Below the pieces are notes generated by a model. That model had not been told where the DNA came from and searched no databases. It saw nothing but the letters and a program-made list of their open reading frames with translations. Positions 52,972-61,490 of a stretch of DNA of 64,000 bases are shown one piece after another. How positions within the stretch are numbered: position 1 is the first letter of the stretch; each line of letters starts with the position of its first letter. Where the stretch lies: the NCBI RefSeq assembly GCF_003688405.1, contig NZ_REFC01000013.1, forward strand, positions 124,001 through 188,000, read 5' to 3'. A program made the position numbers and the translations under genes. This stretch comes from Ulvibacter antarcticus (GTDB taxonomy: Bacteria > Bacteroidota > Bacteroidia > Flavobacteriales > Flavobacteriaceae).

Positions 52972-53541
52972 TTACATTTTTTCATTACACAATTCTACTA
53001 CTCTTGCTTTTGCTCTTTTCAAGCGCATTTTAACTGCACTTTCACCAATTTCCAAAATCGATGAAAGCTCCTTAATCGATAAGTCGTCTTGATACTTTAA
53101 CAGTAATATCATCCTATCCTCGTTAGGAATTATTTCCAGCGCTTTCTTTAATTTATTTACTTGGATCTGAAATAAATTGTAGTCATCTATTTCAATCAGG
53201 AGGTGATCATATTCTTCAACAGGCACTGATTTCTTTTCAATTTTCTTAGCAGTGGATCGCGTCACATAGTTTGCACATAGATTATAAGTAAAAGCATACA
53301 ACCAGGTTGAAAACTTCGATCTCCCTTGAAAGCTATCTAACTTAATGAAAAGCTTTAAAAACACGTCCTGACTGAGATCCTTTGCCTCGTCTTCATTATT
53401 AACGAAACTAAAACATTTGTTATAAACAACATGACAGTATCTATCGTACAGAACTTCGAACATCAATGTGTTTCGGGTTTTTACTATTTGTTGTACAAGT
53501 TCCTCATCGGTTAAACTTTGGAACGAAACATGGGTTTTCAA
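52972..53541 (-). CDS. ECF-type RNA polymerase sigma factor
   Basis: 189 aa. Region 2 (LMFEVLYDRYCHVVYNKCFS, DEAKDLSQDVFLKLF, FSTWLYAFTYNLC) and region 4 (NEDRMILLLKYQDDLSIKELSSILEIGESAVKMRLKRAKAR) are complete. It begins the island and is followed by the 61-aa gene and MscS. By analogy with other ECF units it could respond to envelope stress or osmotic shock and drive the island; no target promoter was tested. Confidence 0.9.
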   Translation of the reverse strand: MKTHVSFQSLTDEELVQQIVKTRNTLMFEVLYDRYCHVVYNKCFSFVNNEDEAKDLSQDVFLKLFIKLDSFQGRSKFSTWLYAFTYNLCANYVTRSTAKKIEKKSVPVEEYDHLLIEIDDYNLFQIQVNKLKKALEIIPNEDRMILLLKYQDDLSIKELSSILEIGESAVKMRLKRAKARVVELCNEKM

Positions 53542-53690
53542 GGGTTAGATCAATTGGTTATAATAATTTAGACACCGTCTTCTTAAATAAGTCACTTAAA
53601 TTTACAATAATCTTTTTTAAGCTTTTCTTCGGAAGGATTTTAAAGTTTAGGCCGCTACTTGTGTATTTCTTATTCTGAAGCTATATCGGC

Positions 53691-53703
53691 TTCGCTAAGC
53701 GAA
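53691..53703. promoter_or_regulatory. TTCGCT-A-AGCGAA palindrome upstream of nrnA
   Basis: A 6-bp inverted repeat about 45 bases upstream of the divergent nrnA -7 element. Possible operator or part of a terminator; evidence is only the symmetry. Confidence 0.3.
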
Positions 53704-53759
53704 TTTGATTCTTTGATATTCTGTTAGTGATTACCCTAAAAATTGTATCTTCGCGCTCT

Positions 53760-54785
53760 ATGAATTCTGAAACAACCTCAACAATTAAGAAGCTTTTAGA
53801 GACTTCAAAAAAGATCGTGATCGTAGGTCATAGAAACCCCGATGGAGATGCACTAGGATCCAGTTTGGGGCTCTATTTTTTTCTGAAGCATCTAGGACAT
53901 CATGTTAGTGTGGTAATGCCTAATGAGTTTCCCGACTTCTTAAAGTGGATGCCAGGAAGTGATGCTGTACTAATTTATGAGAAGGAGATAGAAAAAACCA
54001 CTGCAGTTATAAATGAAGCAACTGTGATCTTTGTGTTGGATTTTAATTCATTAGGAAGGGTAGGGGATCTTAAGAAACCTTTGGAGGAAAGTGAAGCCGA
54101 TTTTATAATGATCGATCATCATCAACAACCCGATGAATTTGCTGTTGCTACCTATAGTGATACCAATATGAGTTCTACCGCCGAAATGGTGTATCATTGT
54201 ATCGCTGCTCTGGATGGAACAGAAACAATTACGGCCGATATAGCTACCAACTTATATGCAGGAATTATGACCGATACCGGCTCGTTTCGTTTTCCGTCGA
54301 CCTCTGCTGAAACGCATAGAGTGATTGCAAATCTCATTGATAAAGGAGCTAATAATGCCCTAATTCATCAAAATATTTTTGATACTAATAGTCCGGACCG
54401 AATGAGACTATTGGGAGTTGCTCTTAAAAACCTTCATATCCTTCCAGAATACAATACGGCATATATCACTTTAAGTCAGGAAGAACTTGATGCAAATAAC
54501 TTTAAGAAAGGAGATACCGAAGGTTTTGTAAATTATGCTTTGTCGGTTGAAGGTGTTGTATTTGCAATTATATTTATTGAAAATAAGCAAGATAGCATCA
54601 TTAAAATGTCATTAAGAAGTAAAGGAGATTTTTCAGTGAACGAATTTTCACGGGCTCATTACCATGGTGGCGGACATACAAACGCTGCTGGAGGAAGAAG
54701 TTCACATAGTCTTAACAATACTATTACTGAATTTATTAGTATCTTGCCAGACTATAAAAATGCGCTTACCCGTAATGATTCGTAA
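53760..54785 (+). CDS. DHH-DHHA1 phosphoesterase, oligoribonuclease/pAp phosphatase NrnA-like
   Basis: 341 aa from MNSETTSTIKK (ATG at 53760; 11 in-frame residues upstream dropped). Motifs: GHRNPDGDALGSS (DHH motif I), LDFNSLGR, IDHHQQPD (DHH motif III), GIMTDTGSFRF and the DHHA1 signature HYHGGGHTNAAGG. NrnA degrades nano-RNAs and 3'-phosphoadenosine 5'-phosphate. Its last 11 bases overlap gldI. Confidence 0.9.
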   Translation: MNSETTSTIKKLLETSKKIVIVGHRNPDGDALGSSLGLYFFLKHLGHHVSVVMPNEFPDFLKWMPGSDAVLIYEKEIEKTTAVINEATVIFVLDFNSLGRVGDLKKPLEESEADFIMIDHHQQPDEFAVATYSDTNMSSTAEMVYHCIAALDGTETITADIATNLYAGIMTDTGSFRFPSTSAETHRVIANLIDKGANNALIHQNIFDTNSPDRMRLLGVALKNLHILPEYNTAYITLSQEELDANNFKKGDTEGFVNYALSVEGVVFAIIFIENKQDSIIKMSLRSKGDFSVNEFSRAHYHGGGHTNAAGGRSSHSLNNTITEFISILPDYKNALTRNDS

Positions 54786-55332
54786 TTTAATTGTTATACT
54801 AATATGCTGTCTGGGAGTTGTCGCTTGTAAAAGCCCTGAAGCCAGAAAACCAGTACAATCAAAGTCTGGCTCTTTTATACAGGAGTCGGCAGTGCGGAAC
54901 AAGCGTATCTACGAAATGGAAAAGGCTATCATCGAAAAAATGATGAAAGTTAATTCTGAAAATGACTATTTAGCTTCAGATAGCGGATTTTGGTACTACT
55001 ATAATACAAAGATCGATACTTTGAACGGAGACTCTCCAAGTTATGGTGATCATATCACATTTTCCTACGATATTAAAGACTTGAGTGGTAACGAGATCCT
55101 TTCCGAAGAAGAAATAGGACTACAAAATTATAAGATAGACCAAACGAATCAGGATCTTATCTCCGGATTACGTGATGGTCTTAAATTAATGAAAGAAGGG
55201 GAGACTGTAACTTTCCTGTTTCCATCGTATAAAGCTTATGGCTATTACGGTATTGTAAACAAACTTGGCACCAATATTCCGGTGCAAAGCAAAGTAACCT
55301 TAAAATCAATTGAACAAACACAAGAAAATTAA
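54775..55332 (+). CDS. gldI: Gliding motility-associated peptidyl-prolyl isomerase GldI
   Basis: 185 aa from MIRNLIVILICCLGVVAC (ATG at 54775; the 37 upstream residues overlap nrnA and are not used). It is a lipoprotein (VVAC) with a C-terminal FKBP fold: GLRDGLKLMKEGETVTFLFPSYKAYGY. GldI is needed for gliding in some flavobacteria. Gene order nrnA-gldI-PPIase is conserved in the family. Confidence 0.87.
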   Translation: MIRNLIVILICCLGVVACKSPEARKPVQSKSGSFIQESAVRNKRIYEMEKAIIEKMMKVNSENDYLASDSGFWYYYNTKIDTLNGDSPSYGDHITFSYDIKDLSGNEILSEEEIGLQNYKIDQTNQDLISGLRDGLKLMKEGETVTFLFPSYKAYGYYGIVNKLGTNIPVQSKVTLKSIEQTQEN

Positions 55333-55339
55333 TTTATTT

Positions 55340-56449
55340 ATGAAAAAACTAACATTTTTATTATTATTCCTTACGCTGGCATTCGCGTCTTGCCAGAATA
55401 AATATCCCGATTTAGAGGATGGTGTTTATGCAGAATTTGTAACCAACAAAGGTACATTTGTCGCAAAATTATATAACAAACAAACGCCACTTACCGTTGC
55501 GAATTTTGTAAGTCTTGCAGAAGGAACAAATACAATGGTAGACTCTGCATACAAAGGAAAAAAATTCTACGATGGACTTACATTCCACAGAATTATTAAA
55601 GATTTTATGATTCAAGGTGGAGATCCTAAAGGTGATGGCTCTGGAAATCCTGGGTACCGTTTTCCTGATGAGTTTAATGACACATTGAGAATGGACAGAA
55701 AAGGAGTTTTAGCAATGGCGAATTCAGGTCCTGGCACAAACGGGAGTCAGTTTTTTGTTACTCTAAAAGAAACGCCATGGCTAAATGGAAGACATACTGT
55801 TTTCGGAGAGATTGTAGTTGGACAGGAAGTTATTGACTCAATAGGAACTATGGCTACTACAAAACCAGGTGACACTCCAGTAGAACCGGTAATTATTCAA
55901 ACAGTAAATATTTTGAATACTGCTAATGCTAAAATGGCTTCTTTTACTGAAGAAATGGAAGCATTAGAGAATAAAAAGAAAGAAGTTGAGGCCCGTGCTC
56001 TTAAGACTGGGGAAGAAACTATCGCAGGACTTAATGCTGTGAAGGCAGATGCAGAAACTTTAGCTTCAGGAGTACAGATCTACAAGAATGTAGATGGTGG
56101 TGGTGAGCAACCTAAAGAAGGAGATAAAGTACTTATCAATTATGAAGGTTATCTTTCTAATGGTAAACTTTTCGATTCGAATGTACAGTCTGTAGAAGAG
56201 AAGTACGAAATGCTTAATCCGGAAAAACTGGCTAAGGGTGGATACGCTCCAATGCCGGCAGATTATGGGAAGGAAGCAAAACTTATACCAGGCTTTAGAG
56301 AAGGTTTGTTAAGCATGAAAGTGGGTGACAAATCAACTATCTTTATTCCTAGTGCGTTGGCTTACGGAGAGCAAGGAGCGGGACAAATTATTCCACCAAA
56401 CTCTGATCTGATATTTGTGATTGAACTTGTTGAAATCGTTAAAAAATAA
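55340..56449 (+). CDS. Dual-domain lipoprotein peptidyl-prolyl isomerase (cyclophilin + FKBP)
   Basis: 369 aa from MKKLTFLLLFLTLAFASC (ATG at 55340). A lipobox is followed by a cyclophilin domain (residues about 20-180: FHRIIKDFMIQGGDPKGDG, NGSQFFVTL, LNGRHTVFGEI), a coiled linker (EEMEALENKKKEVEARAL), then an FKBP domain (EGDKVLINYEGYLSNGKLFDSN, IPGFREGLLSMKVGDKS, IPPNSDLIFVIEL). This cyclophilin-FKBP order is the CFBP type of dual-family immunophilin. Confidence 0.92.
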   Translation: MKKLTFLLLFLTLAFASCQNKYPDLEDGVYAEFVTNKGTFVAKLYNKQTPLTVANFVSLAEGTNTMVDSAYKGKKFYDGLTFHRIIKDFMIQGGDPKGDGSGNPGYRFPDEFNDTLRMDRKGVLAMANSGPGTNGSQFFVTLKETPWLNGRHTVFGEIVVGQEVIDSIGTMATTKPGDTPVEPVIIQTVNILNTANAKMASFTEEMEALENKKKEVEARALKTGEETIAGLNAVKADAETLASGVQIYKNVDGGGEQPKEGDKVLINYEGYLSNGKLFDSNVQSVEEKYEMLNPEKLAKGGYAPMPADYGKEAKLIPGFREGLLSMKVGDKSTIFIPSALAYGEQGAGQIIPPNSDLIFVIELVEIVKK

Positions 56450-56468
56450 CAGTTTAATATTATACTAA

Positions 56469-56500
56469 AAATCCCCGTCCAAATTAATGGACGGGGATTT
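56469..56500 (+). terminator. Strong bidirectional terminator
   Basis: AAATCCCCGTCC / GGACGGGGATTT (56469-56480 and 56489-56500), 12 bp exact, between convergent genes. Confidence 0.93.
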
Positions 56501-56520
56501 TTTTATGTGCTAAAATTAGT

Positions 56521-57018
56521 TTAATCTAAGGCAGGAATACGTAACACCTGTCCTGGATAAATTTTGTCAGGATGTGTTAACATTGGTTTATTCGCTTCAA
56601 ATATCACAGGATATTTCATGGCATTGCCATACACTTTTTTTGCAATTTTACTAAGTGTATCACCTCTTTCAACCGTATGAAAGGTAGCAACAGGTTCTTC
56701 AATTTTTACATCCATATTGTCTTCAACTCCCGCAATTCCAGCAGAGTTGCCAACTACTAAAATAACTTTTTCACGAGTTTCCTGATTCGCCGCTGTTCCT
56801 GATAAGGTTGCAACATCTCCATCAATAGAAATACATAGGTTTTCTACTTTAAAGCCTAAATTATTGATCATGTTCTCCATTTGGGCAACGGCCCGCTTGT
56901 TTTCAGCCGCTTCAATTGCTGCTTTATCTGCTGCTGCTTCTGCTTTTTCTTCAGCAGTGGTTTTTCCAATTCCGAATACTTTTGCTCCGGCGTCTTTAAT
57001 AAATGAAAATAATCCCAT
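56521..57018 (-). CDS. BON-LysM domain protein (Kbp/YgaU-like)
   Basis: 165 aa, no signal peptide. An Ala/Glu-rich helical start, a BON domain (KVENLCISIDGDVATLSGTAANQETREKV) and a C-terminal LysM (VERGDTLSKIAKKVYGNAMKYPVIFEANKP). E. coli Kbp (YgaU) has the same order and is a cytoplasmic K+ sensor. That may be relevant to the ion island nearby, but it is a separate locus. Confidence 0.9.
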   Translation of the reverse strand: MGLFSFIKDAGAKVFGIGKTTAEEKAEAAADKAAIEAAENKRAVAQMENMINNLGFKVENLCISIDGDVATLSGTAANQETREKVILVVGNSAGIAGVEDNMDVKIEEPVATFHTVERGDTLSKIAKKVYGNAMKYPVIFEANKPMLTHPDKIYPGQVLRIPALD

Positions 57019-57118
57019 ATTGTTTTTTGTTTAAATTTAAATGATTTTTAAAGCTACGATTTTCTAAATAAATTCCTTTCCTTACGAATGCGAATTTGTT
57101 GTTAAATAGCAACAGGTT

Positions 57119-58579
57119 TTAGCTTTTCTTCGGAATGTTCTTTAAGATCTCTAACACAAATTCCCAGTATTTTTTAGCCGACGAGATGCTCGCTCGTTCA
57201 TCTGGAGAGTGTGCTCCTTTAATTGTTGGTCCGAAAGAGATCATATCCATTTCAGGGTAATTCTGACCTAAAATTCCACATTCCAATCCAGCATGGCACG
57301 CTGCTACATGTGCTTTTTCACCATTTATTTTTTCATACAATCTATCTAGTACTTTAAGAATATCACTATCCATATTTGGTGCCCATCCCGGATATTCTCC
57401 GCTGGCTTTTACTTCAAATCCCGCTAATTCGAAGCCTGAACGTAGTGAATTGACGAGATCATCAATTGAAGACTTCACAGATGAACGCGAAAGGCATTCA
57501 ATTTTTACGTTGCCGTTCTTGATAGTTACTTTGGCAATATTATTTGAAGTTTCCACCAGATCTTCAATTGCCGGACTCATACGATAAACGCCATTATGAG
57601 CGGTTGATAAGGCATTTAAAATGGCAGTTTGATCTTCTTTTTTCATCACTTTTGAAGGTAATGAACTGTTTTTTTCAATACTTATAGATAATTTTTCCTC
57701 CAGTGTTTTATATTCTGAAAGTATTGCATCTTTAATTCTGTTTAATTCGGAAGGTACTTTCTTTGAATTAGCTTCAGAAATAACGATAACAGCCGAGCTT
57801 TCGCGGGGAATTGCATTCCGAAGACTTCCTCCTTGTACTTCTGAAACTGATACCATATCATTCACAGCATAGAGTAAGCGAGTCATCATTTTGTTAGCAT
57901 TCCCAAGACCTTTAATAATGTCCATTCCGCTGTGACCACCATTAAGCCCTTTTACTTGAATCGTATATGCCTGTGAATTTGGAATTGGGTCAACTTCAGA
58001 ATAACTTCTTAAAGCAGTAACGTCAATACCTCCTGCACAACCAACACCTATTTCATCATCTTCTTCGGTATCGAGGTTTAAAAGAATATTTCCTTTTAGG
58101 ATTCCTCCTTTTAAGCCCATGGCACCCGTCATTCCTGTTTCCTCATCGATAGTAAATAAGGCCTCAATCGCAGGATGTGCAATGGTATCACTTTCTAGAA
58201 TCGCCATAATCGTGGCCACTCCCAGACCATTATCGGCACCTAGCGTAGTTCCTTTAGCACGTACCCAATCACCATCCACATGCATCTCAATTCCCTGAGT
58301 ATCAAAATCGAAAACTGTATCGCTATTTTTTTGATGTACCATATCCAAATGTGATTGCATAACAATAGGAGTGCGGTCTTCCATGCCAGAACTGGCTGGT
58401 TTACGGATGATTACATTTCCAACTTCATCTTCGATGGTTTCTAAATTGAGATTTTTTCCAAAATCCTTCATAAAGGCAATAACTCTTTCTTCTTTTTTTG
58501 AAGGACGTGGTACTGCGTTTAGGTCGGAAAATTTATTCCAAAGTGCTTTGGGTTCGAGGTTTCTTATGGCTTCGTTCAT
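57119..58579 (-). CDS. pepD: Aminoacyl-histidine dipeptidase (PepD)
   Basis: 486 aa, M20C metallopeptidase. Zinc-site residues in VMQSHLDMVHQ, GADNGLGVATIMA, TIDEETGMTGAMGL and LDTEEDDEIGVGCAGG, and the late His in GPTIKGAHSPDERA. Cleaves Xaa-His dipeptides. The gene is flanked by divergent DUF3810. Confidence 0.94.
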   Translation of the reverse strand: MNEAIRNLEPKALWNKFSDLNAVPRPSKKEERVIAFMKDFGKNLNLETIEDEVGNVIIRKPASSGMEDRTPIVMQSHLDMVHQKNSDTVFDFDTQGIEMHVDGDWVRAKGTTLGADNGLGVATIMAILESDTIAHPAIEALFTIDEETGMTGAMGLKGGILKGNILLNLDTEEDDEIGVGCAGGIDVTALRSYSEVDPIPNSQAYTIQVKGLNGGHSGMDIIKGLGNANKMMTRLLYAVNDMVSVSEVQGGSLRNAIPRESSAVIVISEANSKKVPSELNRIKDAILSEYKTLEEKLSISIEKNSSLPSKVMKKEDQTAILNALSTAHNGVYRMSPAIEDLVETSNNIAKVTIKNGNVKIECLSRSSVKSSIDDLVNSLRSGFELAGFEVKASGEYPGWAPNMDSDILKVLDRLYEKINGEKAHVAACHAGLECGILGQNYPEMDMISFGPTIKGAHSPDERASISSAKKYWEFVLEILKNIPKKS

Positions 58580-58741
58580 AACATTCCCTGCAAAGGCAAG
58601 GATCTTTTTAAGATTAATCTAAATTATACTAAAATCATTTCAGAAGAAATTATAACATTCCTGAAACATTAACTACAAAATTACGGTTTTAGCATTGCTT
58701 TAAAAATTATGAAGTAAAAGATTTCTTTGTATGTTTGGCAG

Positions 58742-59809
58742 ATGCGAAAAAACACCAAATTAATACTTGCAATTCTATTACCTCTACAGGTTATTTTATT
58801 ACATATATTGAAGAATTTTCCGCAGTTTGTAGAAACCTATTATAGTTTGGGCTTTTTTCCGTTTATATCTAAACTTTCCCGATATCTATTTGGATGGATT
58901 CCCTTTTCAATAGGAGATGTATTTTACTTATTAATGACAATTATTGCGATACGATGGCTTTATAAAAATGTGCGAAGGCTCACTAAAGAACCACTACACT
59001 TTTTTCTGGATATAGTAGCAACGCTTTCGATCGTATATTTTGTTTTCAATTTACTCTGGGGTCTAAATTATTATAGAGTACCGCTACATAAATCGCTCGT
59101 ATTAAAAACGGATTACACCAACGAACAGTTGATCAAAACTACAGAGCGTCTTATTGCCAAATCGAATGAAATGCACCGTATGTTAGGGTTTGCAGATAGC
59201 CTTAAAGTAGAGATTCCATATACGCAGAAAGAGATTTTTGACAAGTCTGTTAATGGTTATCAAAATCTTGAAAAGGAATATCCAAGTCTTGCCTATGCTC
59301 CAAAAAGCATCAAAAAAAGTGGATGGAGCCTCGGACTTACCTATATGGGCTACAGCGGATATTACAATCCTTTTTCGGGAGAAGCGCAGGTGAATAATCT
59401 AATTAAGACCTATAAGTTTCCGGTAGTGGCATGTCATGAGCAAGCACATCAATTGGGTTATGCTGCCGAGAATGAAGCCAATTTTATAGCAACGCTAGCC
59501 ACATTAAACAATGAAGATCCTGTGATTCAGTATACAGGATATATTTTTGCACTGCGTTATTGCATAAATGAAATTGCACGTAGGGATATGGACGCTTATA
59601 ACGAGATTATTACTACTGTTAACCCTGGAATTCTAGCAAGTTATAAAGAGATGAGGGATTTTTGGGCGAGTTATCAAAATCCATTTGAAACCTTTTCGAA
59701 ATTATTCTGGGACCAGTTTTTAAAAGCAAATAACCAATCTCAGGGGATTATGAGCTATAGCTATATGGTGGCGCTGGTAGTGAACCATTTTGAGGATAAA
59801 GAGTTTTAA
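58742..59809 (+). CDS. DUF3810 membrane protein with HExxH-like motif
   Basis: 355 aa from MRKNTKLILA (five in-frame residues upstream dropped). Three N-terminal helices precede a soluble domain with FPVVACHEQAHQLGYAAENEANF, in which HEQAH and the following Glu look like a gluzincin zinc site. It might be a membrane-anchored metallopeptidase; the family has no proven function. GLTYMGYSGYYNPFSGEAQ is a well-conserved block. Confidence 0.82.
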   Translation: MRKNTKLILAILLPLQVILLHILKNFPQFVETYYSLGFFPFISKLSRYLFGWIPFSIGDVFYLLMTIIAIRWLYKNVRRLTKEPLHFFLDIVATLSIVYFVFNLLWGLNYYRVPLHKSLVLKTDYTNEQLIKTTERLIAKSNEMHRMLGFADSLKVEIPYTQKEIFDKSVNGYQNLEKEYPSLAYAPKSIKKSGWSLGLTYMGYSGYYNPFSGEAQVNNLIKTYKFPVVACHEQAHQLGYAAENEANFIATLATLNNEDPVIQYTGYIFALRYCINEIARRDMDAYNEIITTVNPGILASYKEMRDFWASYQNPFETFSKLFWDQFLKANNQSQGIMSYSYMVALVVNHFEDKEF

Positions 59810-59857
59810 AGGAGTTCACATCGGTCGTATAGTCTCAGCAACATTTCAATAAAAAAA

Positions 59858-59873
59858 GCAGCCCACTGGCTGC
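59858..59873. terminator. Bidirectional terminator between DUF3810 and yitT genes
   Basis: GCAGCC / GGCTGC stem with a 4-base loop, flanked by a run of seven A and a run of seven T, between convergent genes. Confidence 0.9.
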
Positions 59874-59886
59874 TTTTTTTATTTCA

Positions 59887-60738
59887 TCACAAACTATTTG
59901 ATGCTAAAACCGAAACATGAGCATCGGGATCGACTTTATAGATCAGATTTTCTAAAGATGCTAGTTTGGTATTGTTTTTAGTAATCAAAATTAATTTGTC
60001 ATTCGCATCGTGATGTATCAATTTTAAGATGTTATCTGTACTTTGCTGGTTTTTAAGTAGTTCTTCTTGAATAAGAAGGTTCTTATTGGAAAATACAAGC
60101 ACGGTCCTGTTTTGCATTGCCTTCTTTATATAGTAATCAATGGTTTTACTAATCGCGATAATTGCCATTATACTGTAGGCGGCCATAGTAAAATCTTCAA
60201 ACACGAAAATCCCGATTAGAATTACAATTCCGTCGATAATGAGAATTAACTGACTAAAAGGAAGTTTTACTTTAGTTGCTATTATTCGTACCAAAATATC
60301 ATTTCCACCGGTTGTAGCACCTGCGTTCATTACAATCGCCACAGATACTCCTATGATCACCCCTCCAAAAAGCACGGACACCAAGACATCGTCCACATAT
60401 GCTTTCCCTTCGGTAAGAATAGTGATCAAGTCGATGAAGAATGAAACAAGCACCATCGAAAATGCTGTTTTTATCCCAACTTTTCTACCTAAAACCTTTG
60501 TTCCCCATAATAATAAGGGAATATTGATACATAAGGCCGCGACCCCAACAGTTAGGGGTGTTAGGTCATTGGCAATTATACTTAACCCCATAATTCCACC
60601 AGGCACAATGGCATGAGGAATGATGAATAACGCATAGGATATTGCCATTAATAAAGATCCTGTAAAAACCCAAGCATAACTTATAAACTCGGTTCGTAAG
60701 TGTTCTTTGTTCAATTTGAGTGTTAGTATATTCTTCAT
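59887..60738 (-). CDS. YitT family membrane protein (DUF161 + DUF2179)
   Basis: 283 aa: about five N-terminal helices (GSLLMAISYALFIIPHAIVPGG, NAGATTGGNDILVRIIATK) and a C-terminal DUF2179 domain (LLIQEELLKN, DPDAHVSVLAS). The function is unknown. The start codon lies 12 bases after an intrinsic terminator, which fits regulation by transcript readthrough. Confidence 0.88.
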   Translation of the reverse strand: MKNILTLKLNKEHLRTEFISYAWVFTGSLLMAISYALFIIPHAIVPGGIMGLSIIANDLTPLTVGVAALCINIPLLLWGTKVLGRKVGIKTAFSMVLVSFFIDLITILTEGKAYVDDVLVSVLFGGVIIGVSVAIVMNAGATTGGNDILVRIIATKVKLPFSQLILIIDGIVILIGIFVFEDFTMAAYSIMAIIAISKTIDYYIKKAMQNRTVLVFSNKNLLIQEELLKNQQSTDNILKLIHHDANDKLILITKNNTKLASLENLIYKVDPDAHVSVLASNSL

Positions 60739-60750
60739 AACGTAAAAAAA

Positions 60751-60782
60751 AATCCCTTTGATTTATAATGATCAAAGGGATT
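60751..60782 (-). terminator. Intrinsic terminator immediately upstream of yitT
   Basis: 12-bp exact stem AATCCCTTTGAT / ATCAAAGGGATT with an 8-base loop; on the minus strand it is followed by a run of nine T. It lies 12 bases upstream of the yitT start, where a terminator would block that gene unless read through. Confidence 0.85.
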
Positions 60783-60807
60783 AATAAAATTATTTATTAA
60801 AATTTTG

Positions 60808-60891
60808 TTATTCCCTGCGATATATGATAGCATTACGTAAATGCTTACACATACGTTTGCTAATACTACAGATGGACTTATATTGTTTCAT
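60808..60891 (-). CDS. Putative 27-aa leader peptide
   Basis: Begins MKQYKSICSISKRMCKHL, ends YRRE. Basic (10 Lys/Arg), with two Cys. It ends 26 bases before the yitT terminator hairpin. Too short to judge by coding statistics; proposed because a second tiny ORF upstream has the same arrangement. Confidence 0.4.
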   Translation of the reverse strand: MKQYKSICSISKRMCKHLRNAIIYRRE

Positions 60892-60912
60892 AACTACTAT
60901 TAATAAAGCAAA

Positions 60913-60942
60913 AAAGCGTTCTACTTTTTGGTAGAACGCTTT
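60913..60942 (-). terminator. Intrinsic terminator between two tiny ORFs
   Basis: AAAGCGTTCTAC / GTAGAACGCTTT stem (60913-60924 and 60931-60942), 12 bp exact, with T-run on the minus strand. Confidence 0.88.
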
Positions 60943-60967
60943 TCAGAATTTATATATCTTATGCGTT

Positions 60968-61027
60968 CTAACCTTTGGATTTTATCCAATTCAACTTACA
61001 AATACTCTCTTTACGCGTTTTTGTCAT
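60968..61027 (-). CDS. Putative 19-aa leader peptide
   Basis: MTKTRKESICKLNWIKSKG, beginning shortly after a minus-strand -7 element TAAATTTG (61045-61038) and ending 26 bases before the first hairpin. It shares the SIC word and basic character with the 27-aa ORF downstream. Confidence 0.38.
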   Translation of the reverse strand: MTKTRKESICKLNWIKSKG

Positions 61028-61160
61028 AATTAAGATGCAAATTTAGAACATATTATTTGATTGATAATTATGTTCAAGTTTTTTTTAACGAATTTTTCTG
61101 ATTTCATTCTGAAACCTACACAATTTACAATCCTGCAATAAGATCGCTGGGCAAATAATG

Positions 61161-61168
61161 TATCTTCG
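61161..61168 (+). promoter_or_regulatory. -7 element TATCTTCG of the VF530 gene
   Basis: One mismatch to TAnnTTTG; the same TATCTTCG precedes nrnA at 53746-53753. ATG follows 20 bases downstream. Confidence 0.4.
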
Positions 61169-61188
61169 CAACGAAAGTATGTAAATTT

Positions 61189-61434
61189 ATGGATGATAAG
61201 CGGAAAGAGAAAGAACAACGTGAGAGTCAGGCAAACAACCCCATGCATGGAGTTAAATTAGCCGATATACTTGAGTTTTTGGTTGAGAAGCACGGTTGGG
61301 AGACCTTGGGATCGAAAATCAACATACGTTGTTTTACTACAGATCCATCTATCAAATCAAGTCTCAAATTCCTTCGGAAAACCCCCTGGGCCAGAGAAAA
61401 AGTAGAAACTTTATATCTGCGTTCTATAAAATAA
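61189..61434 (+). CDS. VF530 family DNA-binding protein (DUF2132)
   Basis: 81 aa. [22 protein letters not shown] and [26 protein letters not shown] are the complete family signature. Structures of the family resemble DNA-binding domains; biological role unknown. Confidence 0.92.
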   Translation: MDDKRKEKEQRESQANNPMHGVKLADILEFLVEKHGWETLGSKINIRCFTTDPSIKSSLKFLRKTPWAREKVETLYLRSIK

Positions 61435-61490
61435 ATAGTAAGGACAATCCTTAATTAGACTATCTTCAGAAGACAAAAAATTAAACTGTC

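Noticed and set aside
54664-54774. N-terminal extension of gldI
   Set aside because: It overlaps nrnA out of frame, and the lipoprotein signal begins at the Met at 54775.
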